64,000 bases of DNA, from assembly GCA_028554755.1 (NCBI GenBank), contig JAPTOF010000002.1, positions 7,737,001 through 7,801,000 on the forward strand. The letters run 5' to 3'. Every line of letters starts with the position of its first letter. Positions within the stretch are counted from its first letter, which is position 1. This document shows positions 25,250-37,300 of the stretch, piece after piece. Position numbers and translations under genes: made by a program. The notes under the pieces are model-generated. The model had not been told where the DNA came from, made no database searches, and was given only the letters and a program-made list of their open reading frames with translations. This DNA is from Cordia subcordata (lineage: Eukaryota; Streptophyta; Magnoliopsida; Boraginales; Cordiaceae).

Positions 25250-25650
25250 TTAGGCTATCTCCAACAGCTCTCTTATTTTTTTCCCTAAATTTAAGTGATT
25301 TGAGTCATTTTCTTATATTTTGGAATCTCATATTTTCAATTATATTCTAACAGCTCCCTTATCTTTTATCAAACATTCAGTTTAAGGAATCCTAATCTCA
25401 GTTTCACTCCAACAGCTCCCCTATTTTATAATATTACAGTTTTAAAATTATGGGGATGGGGGGATAGGTTTTGGGTGTTGGCTTTGGAGATGAAAAAAAA
25501 ACCCCTATATATAAGTGTTTTGTTTTTGGATTAAAAAAAAAACCTAAAATTTTCAGAATGAGATAAAGGAGCTGTTGGAACACTTTACTATTAACAACAC
25601 CCCTAAATATAAGAATTTTTGTATTTTAAAGAATTTGTTAGAGTTAGTCT
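25250..25650. mobile_element. Foldback element with CTCCAACAGCTC ends
   Basis: The motif CCAACAGCTC or a close variant occurs at about 25261, 25347 and 25409 on the plus strand and in reverse complement (GGAGCTGTTGGAA) at about 25570. The left GGCTATCTCCAACAGCTC and right AAGGAGCTGTTGG arms could pair. It looks like a non-autonomous terminal-inverted-repeat element with a degenerate subterminal array. Exact ends were not resolved. Confidence 0.5.
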
Positions 25651-26155
25651 TACGATTCTATGAAAAGATCCTTACATCCAAGTAGTTTTCAGTTCCCTAA
25701 TGTTTTATACTGCAGAGTGCAGAGTAGCTATGCCCCAGGTGGTACTTGAAAATTGATTATATTTTTGGTGCAATACTGGAAAAGGATGAAAACTTTTTCC
25801 GAGCCTGAAAAGTTTCGTTAACATTAGAAAAAGCTGCTTTTATAATCTCTGGAACTAAATTTTGTTCCAGTTTCCTCATTTTTTATCAGAAAGCAACAAT
25901 TTAGTTCTCTTGTACTAGTTTGTTACGTTGCAAAAGCCTTTTTTCCTGTTGGTCCCAATTTAAATTCGCTTTTAACGTTATATATATTGATATAAAGGAG
26001 TAAGTCCAAGAAGATGGTTGAAGAGCGCTTTACAAGAACTTAGGTTTTCCTCCTTGTAGGATAAAATCACACACTACCATCTCAATAAGTACACTTCTTG
26101 ATATTCAAATTTAGTTCTATTTCTTAAGAAATGAAATCACTATTACTTCAACTAA

Positions 26156-27099
26156 GAGGGTGTTTGGTTTGATTTTTTTTTTGGTCAAACTTACTTAAAG
26201 TCTAATTTAAGTTAATAGAAGTGTTTATTTTAATTAAAAATGTACTTTTTTTGAGTAGCTTTAAGTAGAAAATAAAAAGCTCCCAACCCCAACTTTTGCT
26301 TTTTATGGCTTTAAGCACGTTGAAAAAAAGCAAGTTTGACCAAATCATTTACTATCTTATCCTTACCTTTTTATTTTTATTACTAAAATATTTTTTCTCT
26401 TTTATCTTATACTTACCTTTTTAAATTATATTTTAATGTTCTTAATAGTTATTTTAACTATATAACTTACTTTTCAGCCCACTTTAGAGGGTGTTTGGTT
26501 TGGCTTTTTTTCTGGTCAAACTTGCTTAAAGCCTAATTTAAGCTAATAAAAGTGTTTGTTTTAATTAAAAATGTACTTTTTTTAAGTGGCTTTAAGTAGA
26601 AAATAAAAAGCTCCTCAACCCCAACTTTTGCTTTTTATAGCTTTAAGCACTTTAAAAAAAGGTAAGTTTGATCAAATCATTTACTATCTTGTCCTTACCT
26701 TTTTATTTTTATTACTAAAATATCTTTACTCTTTTATCTTATACTTACCTTTTTAAATTATATTTTAATGTCCTTAATAGTTATTTTAATTATATAACTT
26801 ACTTTTCAACCCACTTTAATCAAACATGTAAATACTTATTTTTATAACTACAACATTTATTCAAACACGTAACTACTTAAAGTTGGTAATAGAAAAAAGT
26901 CACTTAAAGCCAAAAGTGCTTTAAGTAACTTTTTTATAAGCCAATCCAAACACCCTCTTAATCAAACATGTAAATACTTATTTTTATAACTATAATTTTT
27001 ATTCAAATATGTAACTACTTAAAATTGACAATAAAAAAAAGTCACTTAAAATTAAAAGTGTTTTAAATAACTTTTTGATAAGCCAATCCAAACACCCTC
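26156..27099. mobile_element. Tourist-like MITE (outer copy), split by a sibling
   Basis: The ends are GAGGGTGTTTGGTTTG (26156) and CCAATCCAAACACCCTC (to 27099), inverted repeats of each other, flanked by TAA at 26153-26155 and 27100-27102. TWA target duplications with such ends are typical of PIF/Harbinger (Tourist) MITEs. Without the insert at 26487-26957 and its duplicated TTA, the element is 470 bp. It has no coding capacity. Confidence 0.9.
26487..26957. mobile_element. Tourist-like MITE (inner copy), inserted in its sibling
   Basis: A complete 471-bp element with ends GAGGGTGTTTGG and CCAAACACCCTC, flanked by TTA at 26484-26486 and 26958-26960. Its left 330 bp match 26156-26486 and its right 140 bp match 26958-27099 with few differences, so it sits inside another copy of the same family in the same orientation. 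The point hit, CCCACTTTAATCAAAC, is intact inside the inner copy at about 26810-26825. Confidence 0.93.
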
Positions 27100-27301
27100 T
27101 AAAACTTGTCAATACTTGATTTATTAGAGATTTTTTTTTCTTTTTTTCATAAAAAACGAGGGGGTAAGGATATGGGGGCAAGGATGACTGGTTATGATGA
27201 TTCTTTGATCCTTTCCCTCTTAATTATGCACCCAAAGAATGATCACTTCCATCCCATCCCGTCCCATCTCTCTCCCCGACCCCTCCTCACCCAAAACCCT
27301 C

Positions 27302-27309
27302 TATTTATA
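27302..27309 (+). promoter_or_regulatory. TATA box of the MIR394 transcript (inferred)
   Basis: TATTTATA in the context CCCTCTATTTATACTTTACAG, followed after about 30 bp by a CT/CA-rich initiator-like stretch. It lies about 210 bp upstream of the MIR394 hairpin base, a normal distance for a plant pri-miRNA promoter. The transcription start was not determined. Confidence 0.5.
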
Positions 27310-27515
27310 CTTTACAGCTCAACTCTCTCTTTCTCTCTCACACACACACACACTACTGTACAAACTTCATCATCCCACACCTTAAATAGTGCCCAACTGC
27401 CCTCTTTTGCATGTCCCTAGTTGTCTGTGTATACTGAATCTTCATCATCATGTATACATGAATTTTAATGTGAATACACATGGATGGTATTGGCTGTTAT
27501 AAAGTTTTTCGTGAT

Positions 27516-27687
27516 GGTTTAACAAAGGGTATCTTACAGAGGTTATTGGCATTCTGTCCACCTCCTATAAGGAGGGAAAAAAAAGGAAAAAAGAAGAAGA
27601 AAAAAAAACCCTAACCCCTTTTAGTTATCAAATATGGAGGTGGGCATACTGCCAACTGAGCTCTGTGTGCTTCTCTTTGTAAAAACC
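27516..27687 (+). ncRNA. MIR394: MIR394 microRNA precursor
   Basis: The 20 bases at 27546-27565, TTGGCATTCTGTCCACCTCC, are exactly the conserved plant miR394. The opposite arm at 27638-27657, AGGTGGGCATACTGCCAACT, is the expected miR394* with a 2-base 3' overhang; the duplex has one G:U and two mismatches. The lower stem also pairs: ACAGAG (27535-27540) with CTCTGT (27660-27665), CAAAG with CTTTG, and GGTTT (27516) with AAACC (to 27687). The loop is a purine-rich stretch of about 70 bases. miR394 is known to repress the F-box gene LCR (LEAF CURLING RESPONSIVENESS), affecting leaf shape and the shoot stem-cell niche. It lies about 9.3 kb downstream of AMY2, same strand. Confidence 0.96.
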
Positions 27688-27699
27688 CTCGTGATGTAT

Positions 27700-30523
27700 A
27701 TACATGCCTCTTCAACTACATGCTCATGTTTAATTGAATATATATATATATATATAGATCAAGGTAATCTTTTTCTTCTAACTTATCGCGTTACATTGTA
27801 AACGAGATGACAGTGGCGAGATTTGTATCTCCGACAAAGTAACAAGGGCAAGTCAGTATATATTGTGTTTCCAGTAAAGAAAGCTGATAACTTTCTCACC
27901 ATTATTTTGTTTGCTTAGCATATGTTTTTTTTGCAGGTTTTGATTTGGAGGCCAAGGCCATTGATTTCTGCAGTGGTGAACTAGGCAGCTTCTGTTATTT
28001 TTTTATTATTATTTTTTTTTTATCAGCAGTCGTTTTTGTTAGGAAACCCTAGAGTTTTCATTCAGAGAAAAAGGAAATCAGAATCCTACTCTTGTTTCTG
28101 CAAGCGTGGCTAATTAGTTGGTTGATCTCTCCAGTATTTATCATGTTAATTTGCTTGCATACTTTTGAGATATTCTTCACATAAAACGCAAATAGTTTCT
28201 TTTCTTTCTTCAGAACTTCTTTTTTCAAAAAAAAAAAAAATCAATCCTCCGCATCTTGTACGTACAAGGGGGAATGAACATTACGAGAGGCATTGGAAAA
28301 GATGATGGCTGGTGTTGGGCTCCTTCTGGACTAGTTATGTTATTTGTCGAGAGATCCAATAATAGTAAATTATGCAAATTATGTTATTTTAGGTTACGAA
28401 ATTATCATTAATTCACCACCAATATATATATTATTGTCATATTATTACAACTCTAGCAATTTCTGAAAGCTCTACACTTGAGGAACCGTGCCTAGCATCA
28501 GTCTTGAAGGAAGTACGTACGTAAGTTCAACCACATGTGAGTTACTCGGTGAACCCCTGTGGAGCCTCTAGGTTGTTTGCTGCTCTTCTTCTTGTTCCAG
28601 CTGGAATGTTATTTACTGAAGTATATTGTACATGCAGCTAGCTGTTTAGTAATATGACCTAAAATCATCTACAGAAAAGGAGAAAATGAGAAAACCATAT
28701 TTCAATTGCAAATTGCAGCTCTTACTAGCGGTTCTAAAACTCACTACCAAATGATGAAGATGCATGTGGGTACAAATTCACTTCTTAGCTATGAGGGATC
28801 TGGCAGCTACAAAGATATAGCTGAATGTAAAATTTAGAAGGTTATGTATATTTTTCACGAATTTTTAGCTCTTGACCCTCCCCCCCCCCTCTCTCTCTCT
28901 CTGTGTATCAAGACACTTTGTTTCTTGATCATGAATTTCAATGTAATGCACTATAACTATCTTAATTTCACAGTTCTTATTCCCAAATATGTTCATGGAA
29001 ATGCAAAAAGAGATTTTTGGTTCACAAAGGAAAATAAAAATCTCAAGTATGTGTCTCTCATTGATTAAGATGCATGGTTTCTAACCAAATCGGTTTCAGG
29101 ATCTATCTCATAGCAGATGGAACCTAACAGCAATCATATCTCATTTACTCAGGCCATGCTGGGTGTTCATGATTCTGGATTGTGTTATAACGTTATTGGG
29201 GAAAAAAAAAAAAAAAAATCTGGTAGTAGATTGTGTTATATAATGTTCCGAGAAGAATCCAATTGCAAATAATTTGTAACAATTGGATCTCCCTCGTAGA
29301 ATCAATGGCTGCATCTCTTTGTTGCTTTTAACGGAGTTGTTGCGGTTGTCTGCATCACAGGATTACCTGCTGATTATTCTTGCATTACATCTTCCATTAT
29401 TTCACTATATACAGTTTCGTACCTTGTGCCGACCTTACCACTGGCGGTCTCTTTGAAGTGTGTTGTAAGCAATTACGTTTTCTTTTTTAAGATTTGTTCC
29501 CGTAATGTTCAAATGTAAGTACATGTTACAATATTAGATCTGTTAAATATCTCACAGCGTTGACAAAAAGAAGAGTGAAAAATATATTGAGAAAATATAC
29601 GTATATGAAAGACATTAAAGATTACGCCTGTTGGCTTCCACGCTTTTTTCTTTTCATTTTGGTATTGTTATTTTGTTGATCACATTATCTAAAAACTTGT
29701 ATTGTTGTATAAAAATTTGTTATATGTATTTATTATCTTCAACAAATAAATACATAAAATTGTACTATGAAAATTAACATGGAAATGGGTACTGCGTCCA
29801 AAAGGTTATATATCCTTCCTGACGCTAATGTCAAATAGTATTTACAAATAGTGAAGTTAAATGGTAATCATAGTGATGGTTCATCACATCACTAATGAAT
29901 TTCTTTTATAACATTATAATTTCATTACTCATTTGGGGCATCGGTTTCTCAAGTTTTGTTTCAAAATCTCCAATCAAAAGCTCAATCTAACAGTTACAAA
30001 CGAACAACATATCGTGAATATAATAAGTTAAAATTTCATACTCCTACACAATTTAAAAGATTTGTTTGTATTGACATTTACATGAGAAAAAAAAAAATTT
30101 TCGCTAAAAAAAATACATTCTTTTTGAAATAAATATTTGACTTAATTTCAAAAAATAAAAAACTAAAAGTCCTTTAAAAAAAACTCAAAATTCAGTTTTT
30201 TCCAAAAACCAAAAATTTAACTAAAAAAAAAAACACTTTTTTCAAAAATTATAAGAAAAGAAAACATTTCTCAAAAAAATCAATCCAAATGAACCCTAAG
30301 ATTCAATATGGATACGTATACAAACTTCATCATGAGTTATTCTTGAATTTACTTCCATCGCGTTCAACATCGTAAGTAAATGTGTCATGAATGTTAAGTC
30401 TAAAAAATTGGGAGATTCACACTAAATCAACTATATTCAACAAAACAATAAGGACGTTTCAAAACTTTGCGAACAATGCAAATAACAGTGAGTAGATTCT
30501 AGTATAGTATGAATATTTCTAGT
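27700..30523. other. Intergenic downstream of MIR394
   Basis: It may include the rest of the MIR394 primary transcript (T-rich, acceptor-like TTTTTTGCAG near 27936). It contains homopolymer runs of C (28879-28888) and A (about 29203-29218), and an A-rich, foldback-like stretch at about 30095-30298 ending CAATCCAAATGAACCC, similar to the short foldback family elsewhere in the window. No coding sequence was recognised. Confidence 0.4.
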
Positions 30524-32247
30524 TCAGAAAAGCCAATTGACACTAATATTACCAAGCCAAATGAGGATCGGGAACTGAGCCAAGGCGATGAACAGCAGAA
30601 GATAATGATGCCGGCTTGAGCCGTAACTCCTGACCTCCACGAAAAGAACTCTCTTCATCGTCTTAACCAAGAATATTCCCATGCACAAGCATATCCAGGG
30701 TATCATAAAATAGTATGAATAGCTCAATAGAATTTTTCCCAGGATCGCCAATGACAATCCGGCGAATGTGTATCCCGAGTACGCCACAATGTCAAGCAAA
30801 GGTGCCTCCCCACTACCCAATGATAACAAGGTCATTTTCAGTAGAATAACTTGCAAAGCCCAGCCTAGCAATCCTTTGATAATCAACCAGTTCAGAGCTT
30901 CTGGACTAAACCTGAAACACAAAACATACATTAGGGGAAAAAAAAAAAAAATCCATGTTATACAAGGATCTCATTATGTTCTAATTTAAATTAGACATTT
31001 CAATCTGATTTTGTTTCTTCTTTTGATTTGTTAGGTTTAGAAGTAAATGGGAACTCAGTTTAAACTGGGGTTCACCATAAAAGATATTTGTAAACAGAGG
31101 GAGAAGGGATTGTTCTCTTCTATGACAAAAAGAATAGAAGTAGACAAAAAAATACTAAGCTGGATATTCAAGGGCTTTTCCCGAGATAAAACTTACTTCC
31201 CACGAAGACCCAGAGATAACCCAGCAAGAACAACATAGGTGCCAAATGCCATAAGTGGAATATACAAGTCCGGAGCATTTATGTCATAGACAGGGGGTTT
31301 ATTGGAGAGTCTCCCGCCTACGGGCTCCGTGATCCTTGTCCAATGTCCCTGGAGCATTATTTTACAATAAGAAGATATTAACATTCTTGAAGGAAAAGGG
31401 GAGCAGGCTTAAAACAATGCAGAAGACGATGGTCACAAAGCTTACTCTATGCAGAAACGAGAAAAGAACAACCTTCAATTTGTTCCTCACATACTGGTCA
31501 TTCACTTGAAAATAGTATTGCGGGTCAGAAAAATACTTGCTGATCTGTCATTGAGAAACAAAATAGAGATTAAAATCCTCATTCAACACAGCAGGACTAA
31601 TATCAAAGATGAATAACTTATACCAGCATCATTCCAATAATAAAGAACTCGTGAAATATAAACCTTAAAGATTTTTCAACCATTGGAAATTTATTGTAAG
31701 CCATTGAAAACTTCATCGATATATCTCAATGAAAAGATCTCCTCCTACGCATTGGACCACACATTCATTATTGATGAGCAGGGAAACAAGAACGCATAGA
31801 ATTTTCAAACAAAATTAGAAGCATCTACATCATTAAATTGGAAGTTGAATATAAAGGAACCTTGTGTGTTTTCCATAATAGCACCAGAGAGCAGCCCTAA
31901 ATCATTAACAAGGCTCCTACCAGGCTATCAAATAATTCATTTCAAGGACCGAAAAGCTGTTGTATACCACTGAACTTGAGCCAAAACATCTCTGCTTTAT
32001 ATTCTTCCACAAACCACATCAAAGCCTAAAAGAGAACAGATTCCTAACTGGATTCCCCAAATGTAGAACTTACATTGCTTTGCACATATTCAGAACTTGA
32101 TCCTAAAATCTTCCCCCCGTACGCGCTCAATCCACCTCCGATAAGTCCAGGGCCTGCACCATAGAATGCATTTCCATAAGGATTTGGATGTGGATTCGGA
32201 ACCGGCGGTCTCAACACTCCAGGCTGTCTTCCAAGATTATCATACAT
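30524..32247 (-). CDS. YIF1: YIF1 family (HRF1 domain) ER-Golgi membrane protein
   Basis: Four coding exons on the minus strand: 32247-32074, 31544-31446, 31348-31197, 30911-30524; 813 bp, 270 residues, matching the family length. YIF1 partners YIP1 in Rab-dependent transport between ER and Golgi. The N-terminus is Pro/Gly/Asn-rich and cytosolic (about 1-58). Then come the family blocks [19 protein letters not shown] and [14 protein letters not shown], and five hydrophobic segments, the last ending in the conserved [12 protein letters not shown] at the C-terminus. A leader intron is likely: acceptor CGACAG at 32250 two bases before the ATG, and a donor ACG|GTAAAT at about 33107, placing the 5' UTR exon at about 33108-33250. 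Closest Arabidopsis relatives are At1g30890 and At3g59500 (memory). Confidence 0.95.
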
Positions 32248-33401
32248 TTCTGTCGGGGGACAAAGAAATTATGCGTCATCAGCAAAAACAATAGCAGAAA
32301 CCAAATAACTCAATGCAAAACAAGTAGCTCAAAATCGTTCTTTTCATAAGTGCATAAGCTTATGTAATTTTAAGTATCTCTTCCAAAAACTATAACAAAA
32401 TAACTTTTCCCTATCTATTTCAAGAATCTTTTTATCGAAATTCACTTTATACGAATAAATAATCTACAGAATAAAAGACAAAGCAGTTCTCAACTAATTT
32501 TCCAGAAATCGGTGAATCGAATAAAAGCTCTTCAAAATTCAGGTACAGTTCTTGCAGTAGAATCAAAACTTCTAGAGATTGTATAGATTCGAATAAATTT
32601 AAATTTGAACGAGATCAAATAAAATAACTTGCGTCAATTCTTCACTAATATGTTCATAAACTTATCTACCTCAAAATAAATATCCTAAAAGAATTATAAC
32701 AAAATATCAGCCACACAATACGGACGAATAAAACAGAGTTTTCTTAATACCCTTAAGGAATTGGAGAATCAAATCTTTCTTCGCTTTTAGATTATGTTTC
32801 TAACGCAAACGAAAGCTTCTAAAGATTATTCAGACTCAAATAATAAAAATTTCAAAAACAAATCAAACCAATTTAAATGCTTTAATCTTATTCGAAATAA
32901 ACGCTCTAAAAATTTACGACAGTTTTATTAATTACTTTTAATAAGATATCAACGAATCATATTAAGATTCATCACAGTTTAAGCCAATTTTCCATACAGA
33001 AAAAAAAATAGTTTAAATTTCGAATAACTAAAATAATCAAAGATATAAACAAAATTCAAACCTAAACTGCATAGATTTAAATATCACTAACAGAGAAAGT
33101 GATTTACCGTGAAATTTGACGGACAAGAAGACGGAGAAGTGAGATCTTTGGAGATGAGTGTGTTTGAAAATCGAAAGCGTTAAAAAAAAAAGAAAAAAAA
33201 CTTGAAATTTGAGTCGGTGATGAGATCGCTGTTGTTTGAATCTTCGCTATGAAGAAAAAGGAGGGGGAGAGGGTAACGAAGGACGTAGATTGGAAGAGAC
33301 GGCGTCGTTTAGAGGGAACAAGTAGCGCCAATAGAAACGGCGCCGTTTGGAGGGAATAAACAGCGCCTAGCGAAAACTAAAAAGTACAGATAAAAAACAT
33401 T

Positions 33402-33473
33402 TGTGGCTGCTGGGATTCGAGCCCAGGTCTCCACGGCCACAACGTGGAATTCTAACCACTAAACTACAGCCAC
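33402..33473 (-). tRNA. tRNA-His (GTG)
   Basis: The minus strand folds into a cloverleaf: acceptor GTGGCTG (33473-33467) with CAGCCAC (33409-33403); D-arm with TAGTTTAGTGGTTAGAA (A box); anticodon stem CCACG/CGTGG around loop TTGTGGC, anticodon GTG; T-arm with GGGCTCGAATCCC (B box); discriminator A at 33402. No intron, and CCA is not encoded. Base 33474 reads G on the minus strand, the position of the extra G-1 of tRNA-His. It lies between the YIF1 promoter and the CCT2 relic, about 150 bp from the inferred YIF1 leader. Confidence 0.95.
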
Positions 33474-34312
33474 CCGTTGTTAACACCAAAAGCACAGATT
33501 TACTGACTCCTACTCTATACTTGATAAATGAACCACACCTGACACGAGAATAAACTATTAACACCATCCTGACTTTTACGGGATGAAGACAATCCCACCC
33601 GCTCCTAATATAACACTGGTCGAAAATTGTTAACAGAGCGGGAAAATGAGTATCAACCCTGGTCGTAACAAGAAGATCCTTTGCCTAAACATGAGTAACA
33701 AAATAATTCTATCCAACAATAAAAATTTCACCAGTAAGCAGAACTTTTATTTGATAAGCATGGCATCCACTTCAGAACCTATTTTATATAATCTTACTTC
33801 ACGTGTGAGAAGTTTTTACGACCAAAACTTCTTTGTTAATTATAGCGTCCAATTCTCTTCCCAAATGCATGCAAAGATTGAATAACTTGTCGCTTATTTG
33901 GCTTATATTATGATTACTCGGTTTCACTGTTTTCTTCTTTTGTGAGTTTTGCTAGGTCGACATACAAACAGAAATGACATAGATGGTTTGAGTATGTCCC
34001 GCAGCAACAAGTAGATATGCCCATATCCCGTTAGGACCCAAGAGGGAAACAAGGAAGATAATTATCTGGTAAAGCAAAAAACTTAACGCGATTCGACAAT
34101 TATAATGCAAAAATCACTTCGATACAACTCATCAATTAAGAGATCTGTCCAGGGTAACATCCAAAATCTGTACAAAAATAAACAGAAGGCCACACTGACG
34201 TACACATTGAGATGTGCCAGAAAAAGCACAGGCTCATTTAACAGAAACTAACCAGACCAGAGTAAAATAACGATGAAGGCTCTGAATTTGCCGTCGGTTA
34301 GCACGCTTGTCA

Positions 34313-37300
34313 TCACATTCTATCTTCCCTCTTATGTGGTTGGGCAAGTTATGATTTCATCCACCCTAAGAATCATCTCAGCAGCCTCGGTGGCAGAGAG
34401 AAGCACGGCCTGCTTAACTTTGAACGCCTCATATATCCCGCGTTCTGCGATGTCCCTGACCTATCAACATCATCAAAAGTTAGATATGTGCTGCTATAAT
34501 GAATATTGCCAAACACACACCACCTTGTCATACAACAGCAAACAACCTATAACATATGCGATAACAAATGATTGTGGAAAGAAGGGAAACACCATGTTAA
34601 GTTTCCATCAACTATGTAGAGGAGACAAGGAAGAAAAGGTAATCACAATTAACACAGACAAGATATCTTAGAAAAATATGATGCGTATGCCTACCGAAGA
34701 AACCACAATTACCAGCCCAGAAACAAAGCGAAAGGCAACAAGCAAAAGATGAGCATATTTGAATTTTAGCACGACATCAGAACTTCTACAAGTTAGTTAG
34801 AAAATGTATATTACTCACAGATCCAGAAATGACATCAATTGCTGCTGTGCTTCCTTCCTTGGGGTGCTCATTGAGCGATCAACTCAGCACTATGTAGACC
34901 AGCATTATCCGCAATGACTGTCGGAATGACCAAGAGTGCCCGTGAAAAAGCTTCAATGGCATGAGATCCTTTTCCAGGAGTCTTCTTAGCCAGTTCAGCG
35001 ACTGCTTTTGCCATCACCATCTCAGACCATCCACCTCCAAGCAAAACCCTGCTGTCATTAACTGTCTGAGACAATACACACAAGGCACCACGAAGAGATC
35101 TCTCAGCCTCATCCAGTACATGATTGCTGCAAATGACATGGGAACAAATAACAGTTAGAGGAAAATCTCCCTCCCTCCTTCCATCTCTCCCTCTCTCTCA
35201 TTTGAAAATAAGAAAACTTGTCTAACAAACCGTCAAGATAAGTATCTTGCCCGTCTTAACACAATCGTACATGCTGACCCATCTCACAGCCAGAAAAGTG
35301 GATCAGCTTGTCTTCACCAATCATAATTTCCTCAATGAGTTCGCAATGGCCTAGCTTTACTGACTCTGGATTATCAAAGGTTGATGCAATTTCACCACCA
35401 GTAACTAGAGCCAGATGCTCGATACCATCAAAATCAGCATGCCCTATAGCAAGTGCTCCAGCATCAGCAAATAGTTCCTCGGAGAAATTGTAGATCAACT
35501 GTTGGTTAACAAAGCAATTTATCTCATGACCAATGATCTTTTGCACCTTTTCTCTCTTCTTTTCTTGTTCAGCACCTTCAATCTCAGCAACCTTAGCCAT
35601 TGAATCAACACGAACACGTGCACCATAAATTTCACTTTTTCTGTGTCCATTGCAGTATTTGCCACCAAGATCTTGGCATTCTCAATCCGTTTAGGTTGGC
35701 CAACACCAATTTTCTTGTCTAATATAAACCTGCACAGAAAGAAGACAGCGAAAGAAAAGTGAACCATGTTTTCAAATACAATGTAACTAGTATATAAACA
35801 AACAACAGTTACACCCTTCCTGGGTCACTGGAAAACACTAGACAGCTTTATGTCATTAGATAACAGAACTAGTAAAATAATAGTTTGTGCACCAGGTATA
35901 AAATATCAAAGATCGAACATTATCTTAGATAACAGAACTAGTAAAATAATATTTTGTGCACCAGGTATAAAATATCAAAAAGATCGAACGTTATCAACCT
36001 GAACTGTTGTCAAATAAAGTGTTTGGAATTTATAAGCCATTTATGATATGAAGTGTACAAGGTATTTTAAGTTTGTTATGGCCAAAAGAATTTCTAAGCT
36101 AAAAGGCCAAAATTAGCATTTGAATGTTTCTATCTGATAGAAATTATAATGTTCAAGAATGCTAGTGCTTGCCTTCAGGGTTCACACTCCTCCCAATAAA
36201 AAGCAAGAACAAGAGGGTGGTTGAGACAAAACAAAACCATCAGCCAAGTCCACAACTAAATACTATAATAGCAACTTATGAACGATCGAGTTACTTGTTT
36301 CAATCTATTTTCCTTGTTCCCACAGTAACAGAGATATTCTTTCAGCAGTTGTATTCCCTGATTATTCTGTCTCAATATCTGAGCAAAATCATGCTTCGTC
36401 TGTATAACCATTCAAACAAGGATAATCAGAAGAAGGATCTTCTGATACTACTTCAAAAACTATAACTATGTCAAGCTCTAACCTGCTCTATGATCTTTGC
36501 TTACCTAACATCACAATGTTATACTAATAACTACATTTTGAAAATAGGAAAGTAGCAAGATAGGAAACAAAAGTGCATCATGTGAAGGTAGAAATAACCA
36601 TATCTAGAAAATATAGGAGGACAGCTAGCTTACTCTTGATCTAGAAATGAATCCTTCAATAAACCTCCAGGTTTCTTCATAATATGAATGGCCTCTAAAT
36701 TAGTGCTACCCTGCTATTTGCGACCAACTGATAAACACCAGAAATTGTCAATTAAATGCAATAGATGTGTTTAACATTAACAAACACGTGGTGTAAAAGA
36801 TATAAAGAAAGAAAGAAAAGAAAAAATCAAGGCTTAACTTACCAAAAAGGGAAATTAAAAGGGGACATGGAGGAGGAGGAGCAGAAAAAGGCATCCGGAA
36901 ACAGAATTCGTACAAAATATTTAAGAGCTTTATACACAACTGGGTACATATATAGAATTTATCTTCAACCGCATGACTGCATCAAGTGCCAGTTTTGCAA
37001 AATGTTCTTTGTCTTGCGACAGAATTTTTGGACTCAAAGTAGTCATTCCTATCTTCATTAGTTCTGATCTGAATTTCCCTGCATCATCGAGCAAAATTGT
37101 CTAACGGACATGAGCAAAATAGGGGACTGGTTCCATCAGAAAGAAAACCTCAACCCTCAGAATGGCCTCAACTACAAACACGGCACTACATCCATCTCTT
37201 ATCAAATGTACACAACAAAATTATGTAAAAGAAAAGAAGCATTAGGTTAAGATATAGGATACAAATGAATATCTTTTAAATCTCTACATTCATCAAGAAA

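Noticed and set aside
27106..27420. 104-codon open frame upstream of MIR394
   Set aside because: It runs through the TATA box and CT/CA-rich leader of the miRNA transcript, with low-complexity residues and no family resemblance.
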